Source: Trypanosoma brucei gambiense DAL972 (lineage: Eukaryota; Euglenozoa; Kinetoplastea; Trypanosomatida; Trypanosomatidae). From it: a stretch of DNA of 64,000 bases. The stretch spans positions 3,038,001 through 3,102,000 of the forward strand of contig NC_026744.1 of assembly GCF_000210295.1 (NCBI RefSeq). The letters are read 5' to 3'. Positions 37,998-47,510 of this stretch are shown here, in pieces. The position numbers and the translations under genes are program-made. The notes beneath the pieces are model-generated. The model saw only the letters and a program-made list of their open reading frames with translations. It made no database searches and had not been told where the DNA came from. Position 1 is the stretch's first letter. The number at the start of each line of letters is the position of its first letter.

Positions 37998-39891
37998 ATG
38001 GACATATCAGCCACGCGCCGTGGGGCAGATGCGGGTCGGAGGCGCCATGGCCCCCGGTTTCCTGTCATAATAGTTGGTGAGGTGTTTACGAATGCATCTG
38101 CACCGGTTCACCCTCTCTTTCCCGTGGCGCCCTCCGGAAAGTTGCCGTTCGCACTTCTACCCATTTGCAACACGCCCATAATTGACTACATTCTGGAGAA
38201 CCTAGCAGAGAATGGAGTAGACGAGGTGTTTATTCTCTTTAACAGTGAATCAGTACCTCTCGTGCATTCTCATCTAAAGAACAACCGTACAGTGCGCGGC
38301 CGACCGTGGCTAGAATGCAAGGACATGAAGGTCCGTGTTGTAGAAAGCGTGCGCACAATGACACGCCTTTGTGACGTTACAGCAGAAATTGTGGAGCAAA
38401 ACCTTGTTGAGCAGAACTCGTCTTTTCTCTTCGTTCCAATTGACTCCGTGGCAGTTTTCACTAACCTTCGCGGCCTCTTTCACATGCATTTGGAGCGTTC
38501 GCGGAACATAAAAAGCTACGCCGCCACTCTTGTCTGTACATCAGTTAAGGCTGCTCTCGAGGAGACTCTTCACAATGTGCTCGTCAACAATGCAGACAAC
38601 ACGGGGACTTCAGCTACACAGCAGCAACGGGAGCCATCGCCGGGTGGCGGATTCGGGCTCTACGCGTTAGAGCGTCGTCCCCTCCCGGCCCCAGCGCTCC
38701 CACCGAGTCCACTGACAATGTTTGCGATCCAGCAGTCAACAGGTGTGGTGCGAAGTATGACTCGACTCGAGCCGGCTGGGGAAACGTCAGAGCCAGTCCG
38801 AATGGAGTTCAGTAGCCGTGACCGCATTTCAGTGCGCAGCGACCTCGTACCAACAGGATTTTTATTCTGTTCGGGAGGGGCGTTATCCCTCTTCTCGTTT
38901 CCGATGGCTGACCAGCACGCGTTCCTAGTGGATTTACTCGCGAAGCACGAACTTTGGGGTAACGTCTTTGGTGTCGCGGAGGCGGTCGCACCAATGAGCG
39001 TTGTGCAGCCCATCAATAGCCTTCGGACGTATATTCAGGCAAATATCGATGTGTGTAACCGCCGATTTTTTCCACTTACACGGGAATATAGGTTCGTTGA
39101 GGATCGTGAATTATATGCTGCCTCCCCCCATCTCCCCAGTGTCTACTTGCATCAGTTAGGTGCCAAAGTGTTGGCAAACACCTGTGGTCCATGCGTAGTA
39201 GTGGGTGAGCATGTTGTTGTGCCGCCCAATGCCGTGGTGCGTGGTGCGGTACTGGGTAAGGGTGTTTCCATTGGAGATGGGGCGATAGTTGTTGGCTGCG
39301 TTCTTCTTGATGGTGCGGTAGTTGGCCGGAATTGCGTACTACGAAACTCACTCATTGGGCACAATACCAGGGTATCAGACAGGGCAGAAGTGCTGAATTG
39401 TATTGTCGGCGATGACTGTATTATCGGGAGTGCTGATGAAACTCATAAGGTTGTCGCGATCACTAGTAGCAGTAGCGACAGCAAAAATGAGGACAGCGCT
39501 AGTGTTAACACCGACGGAAGGTGTAGGAGCAATACGAATGGTGTCTACACCGCTCACCTTGCTGGAGATCAGGGAATTGTGCTTCATGACGTTGTTGTTG
39601 CGGTCTGTTCTGCTGTGGATACTGACGAGCGTGTTGTTGGTCGCGGGGGGCTTGGAAGGGTACTGCAGGGGCAGCACATTAACAGCATTGTCCCAACATC
39701 TGAACTCTTCTTGCGGGACCCCATTCCACGTAACGCGGATGATAGTGGCGTTGGTGATTCGGAAACGGACGATGACGATGATGACGGTGAAGGGACATTT
39801 GGTGAGGTGGTTCGTACTTTGTTAGACCAAGCGATAGGCCAACCGTCTCGCATGGAACACTGTGTGTTCCAAATGAAGAACAGTCGCCTCA
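37998..39891 (+). CDS. EIF2B5: Translation initiation factor eIF2B subunit epsilon, N-terminal part (interrupted by assembly gap)
   Basis: Begins at the first in-frame ATG (MDISATRRGA). eIF2B exchanges GDP for GTP on eIF2, and epsilon is the catalytic subunit. Visible here: a nucleotidyltransferase-like domain (LPFALLPICNTPIIDYILEN, then GVDEVFILFNSESVPLV) and a left-handed beta-helix of I-patch hexapeptides (VVVPPNAVVRGAVLGKGVSI, then VVGRNCVLRNSLIGHNTRVS and IVGDDCIIGS). An acidic stretch (DSETDDDDDDGEG) precedes the end. The true coding sequence continues at 40430 after a 206-base segment that is repeated on both sides of the gap. Removing the duplicate gives one frame of about 800 residues. 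The open frame past 39891 runs into unrelated sequence and should not be taken as protein. Confidence 0.88.
39686..39891 (+). repeat. 206-base duplication flanking the assembly gap, copy 1
   Basis: Identical by eye to 40224-40429. It encodes the same piece of eIF2B epsilon in the same frame, which is most simply two contig ends carrying overlapping sequence. Confidence 0.9.
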
Positions 39892-40123
39892 TATCCCACC
39901 CGACCTCCAGAAGAATGTGGCACCATAGACACGGCCCATATATAATCCATTACGAGGCATCACACGGAGGTCCGCGAGATACTGCGGTACACGGACAAAC
40001 ACATCGTCGTCACCTTTCACAATATAACTTACATTTGGAAAGGCGGTAACGGCAAACTGAAGCCAAAGGAAGGTCTTGCGGCTCATCACAAGCTCTGACT
40101 CAACTCCCCAGCTTCCACCCTCA
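39892..40123 (-). pseudogene. Fragment of a GT31-type UDP-sugar glycosyltransferase, probably misassembled
   Basis: On the minus strand this segment is open throughout and encodes a piece matching the trypanosome family of UDP-Gal/UDP-GlcNAc-dependent beta-1,3-type glycosyltransferases. It shows GGSWGVESELVMSRKTF, then PNVSYIVKGDDDVFVRVPQ with the DDD metal/sugar-nucleotide motif, and GLYMGRVYG. Neither end of the gene is present. It begins exactly where the eIF2B duplication ends and stops at the N gap, so it is more likely a chimeric contig end from a multicopy family elsewhere in the genome than a real insertion. Confidence 0.75.
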
Positions 40124-40223
40124 NNNNNNNNNNNNNNNNNNNNNNNNNNNNNNNNNNNNNNNNNNNNNNNNNNNNNNNNNNNNNNNNNNNNNNNNNNNNN
40201 NNNNNNNNNNNNNNNNNNNNNNN
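40124..40223. other. Assembly gap of 100 N
   Basis: Exactly 100 undetermined bases, the usual placeholder for a gap of unknown size. Confidence 0.99.
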
Positions 40224-40938
40224 CATTGTCCCAACATCTGAACTCTTCTTGCGGGACCCCATTCCACGTAACGCGGATGATAGTGGCGTTGGTGATTCGG
40301 AAACGGACGATGACGATGATGACGGTGAAGGGACATTTGGTGAGGTGGTTCGTACTTTGTTAGACCAAGCGATAGGCCAACCGTCTCGCATGGAACACTG
40401 TGTGTTCCAAATGAAGAACAGTCGCCTCACCTTTGGTAGGAAAAATCGTGACCTCTGCTATATCGTAACAGAGCAATTGTTAAAACATGCAATGGGGCAA
40501 AACACCGGTGACACGAATGTGTTGATGCAGTCGGTTCGGGACCTTTTTGGCCAGTGGTGTCGTGCGCTTTACACCGATGTGGTTACAGGCGATGACGAGA
40601 TGCAGGCGGTATTGGAAGCTGTGTGCTGCAGCGTTGCGGATCCGGCTTGCCCGCTGCACAAATGTGGCCCTATGCTGCTAGAATGCATCTATAATGACTG
40701 TGATGAAGACCTATACGAGGAACGTGGCTATTGTATCGTCAGCGGTGAGTCACTCGTAGAATTTGGTACAAGGATGGCAAGGCTAGCAGAGCAGCGATGT
40801 AATGAGAGCGATGAAGAAGATGAAGAGGAGGAGTTGGATTCTCGTAAGGAGGGTATGTTGCGTGTGGCTCTCACTTGCCAGAAATTTATAGCTGATGTGC
40901 GCTTCTTCCTCGAAGAAGAAGAGGAGGGAATGTTTTGA
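40224..40938 (+). CDS. EIF2B5: Translation initiation factor eIF2B subunit epsilon, C-terminal part
   Basis: Continues the epsilon subunit after the gap. The first 206 bases repeat 39686-39891. Unique sequence starts at 40430 and encodes the W2 (eIF5C-type) HEAT domain that binds eIF2 and carries exchange activity. It shows helical segments such as CYIVTEQLLKHAMGQ and GPMLLECIYNDCDEDLYEER, and ends in the acidic/aromatic tail usual for W2 domains (IADVRFFLEEEEEGMF). Joined after deleting the duplicate, the frame is continuous with 37998-39891. Confidence 0.88.
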
Positions 40939-41811
40939 AGGGATGGTAGATGCTTACAAACCATATTAGGGTGTGGACGTGTGGTTGGCAGCGACGGGTA
41001 AGGTTCATATGATCTATTGGCAGATCGCTTGAGACCTTGACAAGCTAACCCAAAGTCTAAGTGATCATAAACGAAATATTTTATGGATACCCGTTTAAGG
41101 TAGGCATCGAAAAACTGGGGAAGAGGAAAGATGAGCAAATAAGATATAAAAGGAGCGAGATCTAGTGGAGCAGGACACTTAAGCAGCAGCGTCTGGTTTT
41201 TATGTGATGCTCCGCCTCGGGAAACGAATCCGAAGTCGGAGCGATTTATCGCAAAGGAAAATACAGTAATTGCATCTGCTTCGTTTTTTTTTGTAATATC
41301 CCTGCGGCGCCTGCGAGCGGTACGGGGAGTGTTATCTCTGTTGCCGGTTTTCCGTTTTTGTGTGCTTAACCGAGCCGAACACAACTAACATAAGTAGGCA
41401 ACCCAATTACGTTATGCTCCTCCCCATATGCGTACGCGTGCTTCCTCCTCTTTGTGGTGGCTGTTTTAGTGTCATTTTTATTTTATGAAATATCACCTTC
41501 TGTTGGATGTTCTTCTTGTATATTTAAAAGAGAAAAAAAAAGCGGATTGGTGTTGGTGCTGGACGGTGCTGTGTCGTCCTGTCTCGAGTTTGAGGTCCCT
41601 CGTGCTTGCTCGAAATCGACTATAGGTAGCGTTTCAAGCGAACCGAAGGGAGGAGCGAGGTTGCATCGATCTGCACAGATACGGCACGGGGGTTGTGAAG
41701 ATATATCGCCATTGTAAGTCGCTTGAGGTTTGACTTCATCTGTACGTGGAATCTGTCACGTTAAGAATCACATTGAGTTAAATCACCTTCAGCATAGGCT
41801 CTACTTATTAA
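40939..41811. other. Intergenic region
   Basis: 873 bases with no convincing gene. Pyrimidine tracts at about 41438-41468 and 41495-41525 with following AGs are candidate splice signals for the next gene. Confidence 0.55.
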
Positions 41812-43074
41812 ATGGACTTTGACACGTCAACTACGTCTGTCACGTCAGCCATGCTCGAGGCACAACAGAAGATTAATTCCCTTCGCGAAGATAAGGAATT
41901 GTACGCGACCTTGGAAGCGAAGGCTAGCGCGAACTTTGAGCGTCACCGGTCAGAGCTGACGCTATTGTTACAGAAGGAACGCGCTATACATGCGGCAGCG
42001 GAGGACCGTCTGCGTGCGCAGCTTCAGCAACTGCTTCAGGAGAACGAGGCGGCCCAGGCAGAACTTCAATGCGTTCGCGCAGAGCGAGATAACCGCTGCT
42101 GCGAGGAGGTGCAACGGCAGCGGCAACAGCGTGAACAACACGAAGAGGCGATGCGTCGGGAAGCACTAGAACTGCGTGATGCGTTAGCAGTCATTCGAGA
42201 CGACGTTGAAGTTGCGCAGAAGGAAAAGCACTGGCATGAGATGCAGCTACATGAGGCGCTCACGCTTCAGCAGGCGCTTCATGCTGACTTCAGAAAGGTT
42301 CGTCAGGAGGCTGACGAACTCTCTGCAACGGAGCTCCAGAAAGGGCAACCACAGAAATCGGGAAGGGAAAAGGTTTTTCTTCCCTGTGGCCCTGCGGATA
42401 AGACTTGCCCGGTGAAACCCGCTTCCCACCACATTGCTGCGATTGTGTCCACAGTAGAGCGTAACAACTACTATTGGCCACGCCTCTACTACCGTCGTAG
42501 GGGTATTCCCTCGCCGCTGGATAGCAGAAGAGAATCCGCGCCGCGTTGCCGGAGCAACAGCAGCAACCCCGCGGTGGATATCCATAGAAATTCTTCCATA
42601 GAGCCATGCCAGGCAACACAACTTGTGGCGTCTCCCATCTTGCCGAAACCCGCGACGGCCGTGCCGGCTACGACTGCCTCTCTTTCAATTACCCCTGTAA
42701 CAGCGCTGGCGGCTGACACTAGCGCAACCTCAACGGTGGCGGCAAAGGTGGACCCCCCTGTAACGTATAGCGCTCGGAATCTCGACGCAATCTGCCGTTC
42801 ATTGCTGCGTGAAATACTGCAAATGCGTAAAGAGTACCAGGAGTGTACAGCAGCGCTTAATGACCCTACTTCAGACACTGTGGAACTCAGTCGCCGCATG
42901 CGCAACCTGATGTGTACCTTGGACCGCAAGGTTCACCAACTTCGCAGTCTGCGCCAGCAACAAGCGAAGGTAGAGGACAAACTGCGAATGCATGATATGC
43001 TAATGGAAATCGCAGAGGAAAACAATTACTGCCGGAGTGTTTACAGCGACCTACTGGAGCTTATTCGTTCATGA
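41812..43074 (+). CDS. Coiled-coil protein, function unknown
   Basis: 420 residues starting MDFDTSTTSV. Residues about 15-185 form a long coiled coil rich in Glu, Gln and Arg (LQQLLQENEAAQAELQCVRA). A low-complexity middle follows, rich in Pro, Ser, Thr and Ala. The last 95 residues are again helical (NLDAICRSLLREILQMRKEY, then MRNLMCTLDRKVHQLRSLRQ and ENNYCRSVYSDLLELIRS). The general plan of coiled coil, linker and C-terminal helical domain is seen in centrosomal or basal-body proteins such as CEP57, but the resemblance is weak and no family is assigned. Confidence 0.75.
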   Translation: MDFDTSTTSVTSAMLEAQQKINSLREDKELYATLEAKASANFERHRSELTLLLQKERAIHAAAEDRLRAQLQQLLQENEAAQAELQCVRAERDNRCCEEVQRQRQQREQHEEAMRREALELRDALAVIRDDVEVAQKEKHWHEMQLHEALTLQQALHADFRKVRQEADELSATELQKGQPQKSGREKVFLPCGPADKTCPVKPASHHIAAIVSTVERNNYYWPRLYYRRRGIPSPLDSRRESAPRCRSNSSNPAVDIHRNSSIEPCQATQLVASPILPKPATAVPATTASLSITPVTALAADTSATSTVAAKVDPPVTYSARNLDAICRSLLREILQMRKEYQECTAALNDPTSDTVELSRRMRNLMCTLDRKVHQLRSLRQQQAKVEDKLRMHDMLMEIAEENNYCRSVYSDLLELIRS

Positions 43075-44177
43075 CAAACTTTACACTGTACCACCATATG
43101 TTGTCCATGGTATTTGTTTTGTATTTCCCCCTACTGTAATTTTTCTTTCTTTCCATGCACAATTTTGACACCGCGAACACCATCCGACGACTCGTTCATA
43201 CCTTCGTTTGTGGGTGGCCTTTGTAATCTTTAGTCCTTTTCCCTTCACATGTGCATATGATGTCGCACCTTGTTGGAAAAGGGATATCAACTGACGGGAC
43301 GGAGGAAAGGCAACAGCCCCTCAGGTTCTGCATTCAATAGACTATAGATAATGAAGCATATGCGTAAGCGTACACATACACGCGCGTAAAGCAGTAAAAA
43401 TTAATGAGTCTACGTACGCACACCCACACACGCACATATATATATAAGTTGTGTATACTTGCATACATATCTGTATATGCCTGAAGGGGCGTAAGGACGG
43501 AGCAGGAAAGAATGAACTGAAGGTGGAGGGAATGGGAAGATGGGATTAGCTGTATATGGTGGTAATGAGAAGGCATGATGCTAAAGAAGCAGAGACCACT
43601 TAGCATAGTTGCTGCAGTGTAGAGTTTGTGCGCCAGGTGTGTTTGTTTGTTTGTTTGTTTGCGTGTTACCGTTGTTAAGGGTATGAAGTCCTACGTTCTT
43701 GATTTTTTTACCCATTGTTATATTGGTTTTTCGTTAGTTTTCTTTTGTGTATGTCTCCACGGATACTGATTATAGATTGCTTAACCTGAGTTGTATGTGT
43801 TTGAGTAGGAGCATTCCCAGACCTTTCTGAGAATTTTACCCTGTTTTTTTTTTCGACCTTTTCCCGTCCACCCACCGGTGTCGTGCTGTGGAATCGAAAG
43901 GGGAAAAGCACACTCTGGCAGCTGGAAAGGGAAAAAGATTTACATATATTAGAAGATAGTGAGATACGTGAAGAAGGAAAGCTGAAACTAACAAAGTTAA
44001 CGAGAACAAAATAACAGGTAATAATAATTCGATTCTTAAGGGATATCATCAGACTAACACGCAGGGGCATCCACCAGAGAAGGAAACACAAACACACAAA
44101 CACATACATACGAAGAGAAGAAAAGGCGCGATACAATAAATATCTCTGCAAGACAATAACGCAGATCTTTGAGCACG
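43075..44177. other. Intergenic region
   Basis: 1.1 kb containing a (GTTT)5 repeat at 43641-43660, a short TA run near 43437-43445, and a T/C tract at about 43838-43872 that could serve splicing of eIF3e. No gene was recognised. Confidence 0.55.
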
Positions 44178-45419
44178 ATGACTGAAATGCTGAGCTGTTT
44201 GGTGCCGTACCTTGATAAGCACTTGGTACTTGGCCTCCTCTATTTTTACGATGATCAGGGTGTCGATGTGGGTGATGCCCTCCGATTCGTGCAGGCGACC
44301 ACGGCGCTGACGCCGGAGGGTGAAGTGTCCCTCGAGCAGGAGAACAAAATTCGTGAGACCGCCGAGCGCGCTCGCCCAGCACTTGACATGTTTTTTGAGC
44401 AGAACGTTTCGGACAACTGCACATACCAGTTGTGCCTCACGGAGAGTCGGATTGACGAATTGCGAGGTAAAGGAGAGTTGTCTCGTGGTTTCCTTGAGAA
44501 GGAGGGTATTACCCCCAAGGTTATGACCGCCGTGATGGATTTGGCCTTTTTGTACTACGACGCGGCGCGGTACGGGGACGCATCTGAACTACTTTCCTTG
44601 TTACAGTGTGTTACGGGATACGAGCTTGGCGAAAGCAAGTTACTATGGGGAAGGCTGGTGTGTGATACGTGCTCATGCAGATGGCCGTCTGCGATCGCGG
44701 CAGCGGAGAAACTGTGGAAACAGCAAGGTGCAGACGGGTCAGAGAACAAGTCAGGAAAGACAACACTCCGCGGCGACAATGGAACCTCCGTAACGGAGCG
44801 AGTGTGGTTGTTGCATTGGGCTCTCTTCCCGTTCTTCAAGGGTGGTAACCAGTACTCCACACATCTGTTGAACATTGTCTTTGACAACAAGACGGATTCC
44901 ATATACCAGTGTGTTGTAGAGACGGTGTGCCCACACTATCTGCGCTACATCTGCGCGGCTGCTATTCTCAACACACACCGTCGCTCCGCCCTTCGTAGAG
45001 CTGCCGAGATGGTGGGAAGAATTTATGAATATTCCGACCCGCTCACGCAACTTGTGAGGGAAATCACGAATTACCGCTCCTTCGAGGACACCCTTGAGCT
45101 ACTGCCGAAGGTAAGCGAGCTGGCACAAGGTGACTATTTCCTCAATCTGCACGCTGATAATTTGGTCGAGAACGCGAAGCGGCTTATTTTCACCCAGTAT
45201 GTGGTAACCCACAGTGTAGTGTCAATACCATACATGGCGGAAAGGCTAGAAATGAGTGCGGCAGGGGCCGAGGTGTGGCTAGCTGATCTCATCAGCGAGA
45301 CAAAGCAGCGTGCAAAGATCGATGCCGTAACAGGTCAAATGTTTGTTGGCTCGCAGGTTCGTTCCGTCCATCAAACGGTGCTTGACAGGTTGGAGCCGGT
45401 TGACCACGGTCGGCGCTGA
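44178..45419 (+). CDS. EIF3E: Eukaryotic translation initiation factor 3 subunit E (eIF3e/INT6)
   Basis: 413 residues from the first in-frame ATG (MTEMLSCLVPYLDKHLVLGL), an N-terminus like that of eIF3e. Further matches: VWLLHWALFPFFKGGNQ, then VCPHYLRYICAAAILNTHRR, DYFLNLHADNLVENAKRLIF and the winged-helix part of a PCI domain, VSIPYMAERLEMSAAGAEVW. A canonical ending segment follows (AKIDAVTGQMFVGSQ). eIF3e is a PCI scaffold subunit of eIF3, which promotes 40S recruitment of mRNA and initiator tRNA. Length is close to the animal protein of about 445 residues. All expected segments are present in order. Confidence 0.92.
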   Translation: MTEMLSCLVPYLDKHLVLGLLYFYDDQGVDVGDALRFVQATTALTPEGEVSLEQENKIRETAERARPALDMFFEQNVSDNCTYQLCLTESRIDELRGKGELSRGFLEKEGITPKVMTAVMDLAFLYYDAARYGDASELLSLLQCVTGYELGESKLLWGRLVCDTCSCRWPSAIAAAEKLWKQQGADGSENKSGKTTLRGDNGTSVTERVWLLHWALFPFFKGGNQYSTHLLNIVFDNKTDSIYQCVVETVCPHYLRYICAAAILNTHRRSALRRAAEMVGRIYEYSDPLTQLVREITNYRSFEDTLELLPKVSELAQGDYFLNLHADNLVENAKRLIFTQYVVTHSVVSIPYMAERLEMSAAGAEVWLADLISETKQRAKIDAVTGQMFVGSQVRSVHQTVLDRLEPVDHGRR

Positions 45420-46325
45420 TAGAATGGAAAAAGTAGGGGAGCCATGAAGCCGCGTTCAGTGAAGGTTGCGCGCCGAGGCTACGGTGAGATCGATTCGTGT
45501 GCTTGAGGTTTTTCCTTCCGCAAGCAGCGCAAAGGATTATGAGCAGTGGGGGATCGAATACTGTTCGTTCAGTAATAAAGCGTGAAAGGGAAGGAGGGTG
45601 CGAGTGTGTGGAGAATGCGAAAATGGGCATGGGATTATTGAATGGGATATTACGAGTTACCGTCACGTAAACGGACATGAGGCGTAAGTGGTGTAGCTTT
45701 ATACATTGTTGGGGTCCCCCTTTTTAATGTGTTTCTGCATTTCCTACATTTTGGGTGCGTGGGGCTCAGTCCCATTGGAAACGCAGTTTTGTGGTGAGGA
45801 TGTTGTTGTTGTGGAGCGCTGCTCCCTTTTGTAAGAAAGACACAAGGCTGGTTGTCACTTTCTCCACTGTTAGGATAGTTGCCTTACTTTCATTTCGGAC
45901 GGCCTCTTTCGTTAACTTCCCTCTTTCAAGCAATCCTTACACGTATGTTCAAATTCCACCGTTAGCGGGAGAAGAGTAAGGGAAAAGTTACTTTTTAAAT
46001 ACTCACACATCCAAATAAGAGGGTGAGGTTTTGCATTTGTGTGTTTGCGCGTAAGTGTATGTGCCCACTGGCATGCAAATGATAGGCCTCCTCCCTGGGG
46101 TATGAGGTGCGGGGGATGGAAATGTTTTCTCTGGAGCTGCGACCTCGTCCATGTAGTTTTCTCTCCTTTCCTTCCTAACGGTCTTATCTCCTCCAAAAGG
46201 CAAGCGTAAGTTGCCGAGGGGCTCATATTAGATTAGTGACCAATATACTTGTGTCCAAGTTTAGACCTATAGGAAGTCCTCGCGGGTAACGGGACGCACT
46301 GAATAGGTGAACACCACAAAATAAG
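45420..46325. other. Intergenic region
   Basis: 906 bases. The pyrimidine tract at about 46157-46196 followed by AG at 46198-46199 is a good acceptor for the next gene. The first ATG after it is the one at 46326. Confidence 0.6.
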
Positions 46326-47510
46326 ATGCTTTCAGTTTACAAACCGCGCTTTCTTACGGGAGAAAAGGGACGTGGAGACGGACGGGGAGGAAAACACGGA
46401 AGGCAAACTTTACTGGGTCCACCGTCCCGGGGAGCCGTATGGCCAGCAGTTGCAGGAGGGGGAGCATGGCCCATAGCTGCACCGGTGCACCTCAGCCCAC
46501 TTCCTGTGCCGGTGGCAACATCGCATTGGGCGCTCTCCGGCTGTCGATTGCCGGCTACCATTCCGACAGGGAAGCGTTTGATTGGGTCCTGTGTCAATGA
46601 GATGAGCAACCTCAACGATTCTGAGAAAGCGATATGTGAGCTCATGGTTGGCTTTTTGGAGCACAAATCTGCAGCTGAGGCCGAGTGTATCATGTCGGAG
46701 GTGGACGAAATGGTTTGTTCCCGTCGCTTGCTCTCACAGTACAGTGGTGTGTACGCTAGTAAATGCCCCGGTGACGCAAATGGAGGGAAAGACGAACCGT
46801 TGCGTGGGAAAACTCAGCTTATTCGCTTCCTTCGGCAGCAGCAAGAGGAAAAGGAGGAGCGGGAGAAGAACTGGGAGCAGAGGCGGCGCCAGCGCATCGC
46901 CAGGGAAGCAGCGGAGAGAAGAGAATCACGAGAGAGGTGGAAGAAAATGTTTCTGCACAACTTAGAGGGAAAAAGCAAAAGGGAAGCCCTTCCAAAAACA
47001 GCTAAGAGAAAGGCACAAATTGGAAGGTGTATCGACAAAGAAACTGCCAATATAAAACACAAACAACGACGGTGTGAAGACGAGGACTTTAGATTAACAT
47101 CTCTAAGCGATTCCACTTTCACTGACTCTTTATGCGGCTACCCACAACATGTGCCGAACGTAGCAAGGCCCATCAGAGTGCCAGCTGCAACCGAGCGATT
47201 CGCTAATGCAAGCGAAAAACTCACTAGGGAGGTGGCAGGTGCGCAATATATACGAGTCCCAAGGGAAATGCCGACAAGCATACGCGTCGCTTCTTCTGAC
47301 AGCGAGAATACGGAAGATATTATCGAAAAAACAGATAAGTTAGTGGGGGACAGGTTAGAGGTGTTCAACCACGGCAAAACACAAACGACACGAGATCCAA
47401 AGAATCATTTATTGCAGCAATTCAGAAAAGTTATAACGCACAGGGTGATGAAAGACCACTCACGACAACAGAAATCCAGCAGCAAATGGCAAAAAAAGAT
47501 AATCAACTGA
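46326..47510 (+). CDS. N-terminal part of a large low-complexity protein (apparent frameshift at its end)
   Basis: 394 residues from the first ATG after a good splice acceptor. A Gly/Pro/Ala-rich start is followed by a helical region (NLNDSEKAICELMVGFLEHK), then a very charged coiled-coil-like stretch (QQQEEKEEREKNWEQRRRQR). It ends by running into a stop a few codons after a run of seven A (47491-47497). The next, repeat-rich frame begins within the last 25 bases in another phase, and there is no pyrimidine tract between them. Trypanosome mRNAs need one, so the two frames probably belong to a single gene. Adding one base at the A run would fuse them into a protein of about 1520 residues. Confidence 0.6.
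   Translation: MLSVYKPRFLTGEKGRGDGRGGKHGRQTLLGPPSRGAVWPAVAGGGAWPIAAPVHLSPLPVPVATSHWALSGCRLPATIPTGKRLIGSCVNEMSNLNDSEKAICELMVGFLEHKSAAEAECIMSEVDEMVCSRRLLSQYSGVYASKCPGDANGGKDEPLRGKTQLIRFLRQQQEEKEEREKNWEQRRRQRIAREAAERRESRERWKKMFLHNLEGKSKREALPKTAKRKAQIGRCIDKETANIKHKQRRCEDEDFRLTSLSDSTFTDSLCGYPQHVPNVARPIRVPAATERFANASEKLTREVAGAQYIRVPREMPTSIRVASSDSENTEDIIEKTDKLVGDRLEVFNHGKTQTTRDPKNHLLQQFRKVITHRVMKDHSRQQKSSSKWQKKIIN

Noticed and set aside
40030..40049. Apparent C-terminal end of the 700-codon frame through 39892-40049
   Set aside because: The frame past 39891 reads through the antisense of the glycosyltransferase fragment and is an assembly artefact.
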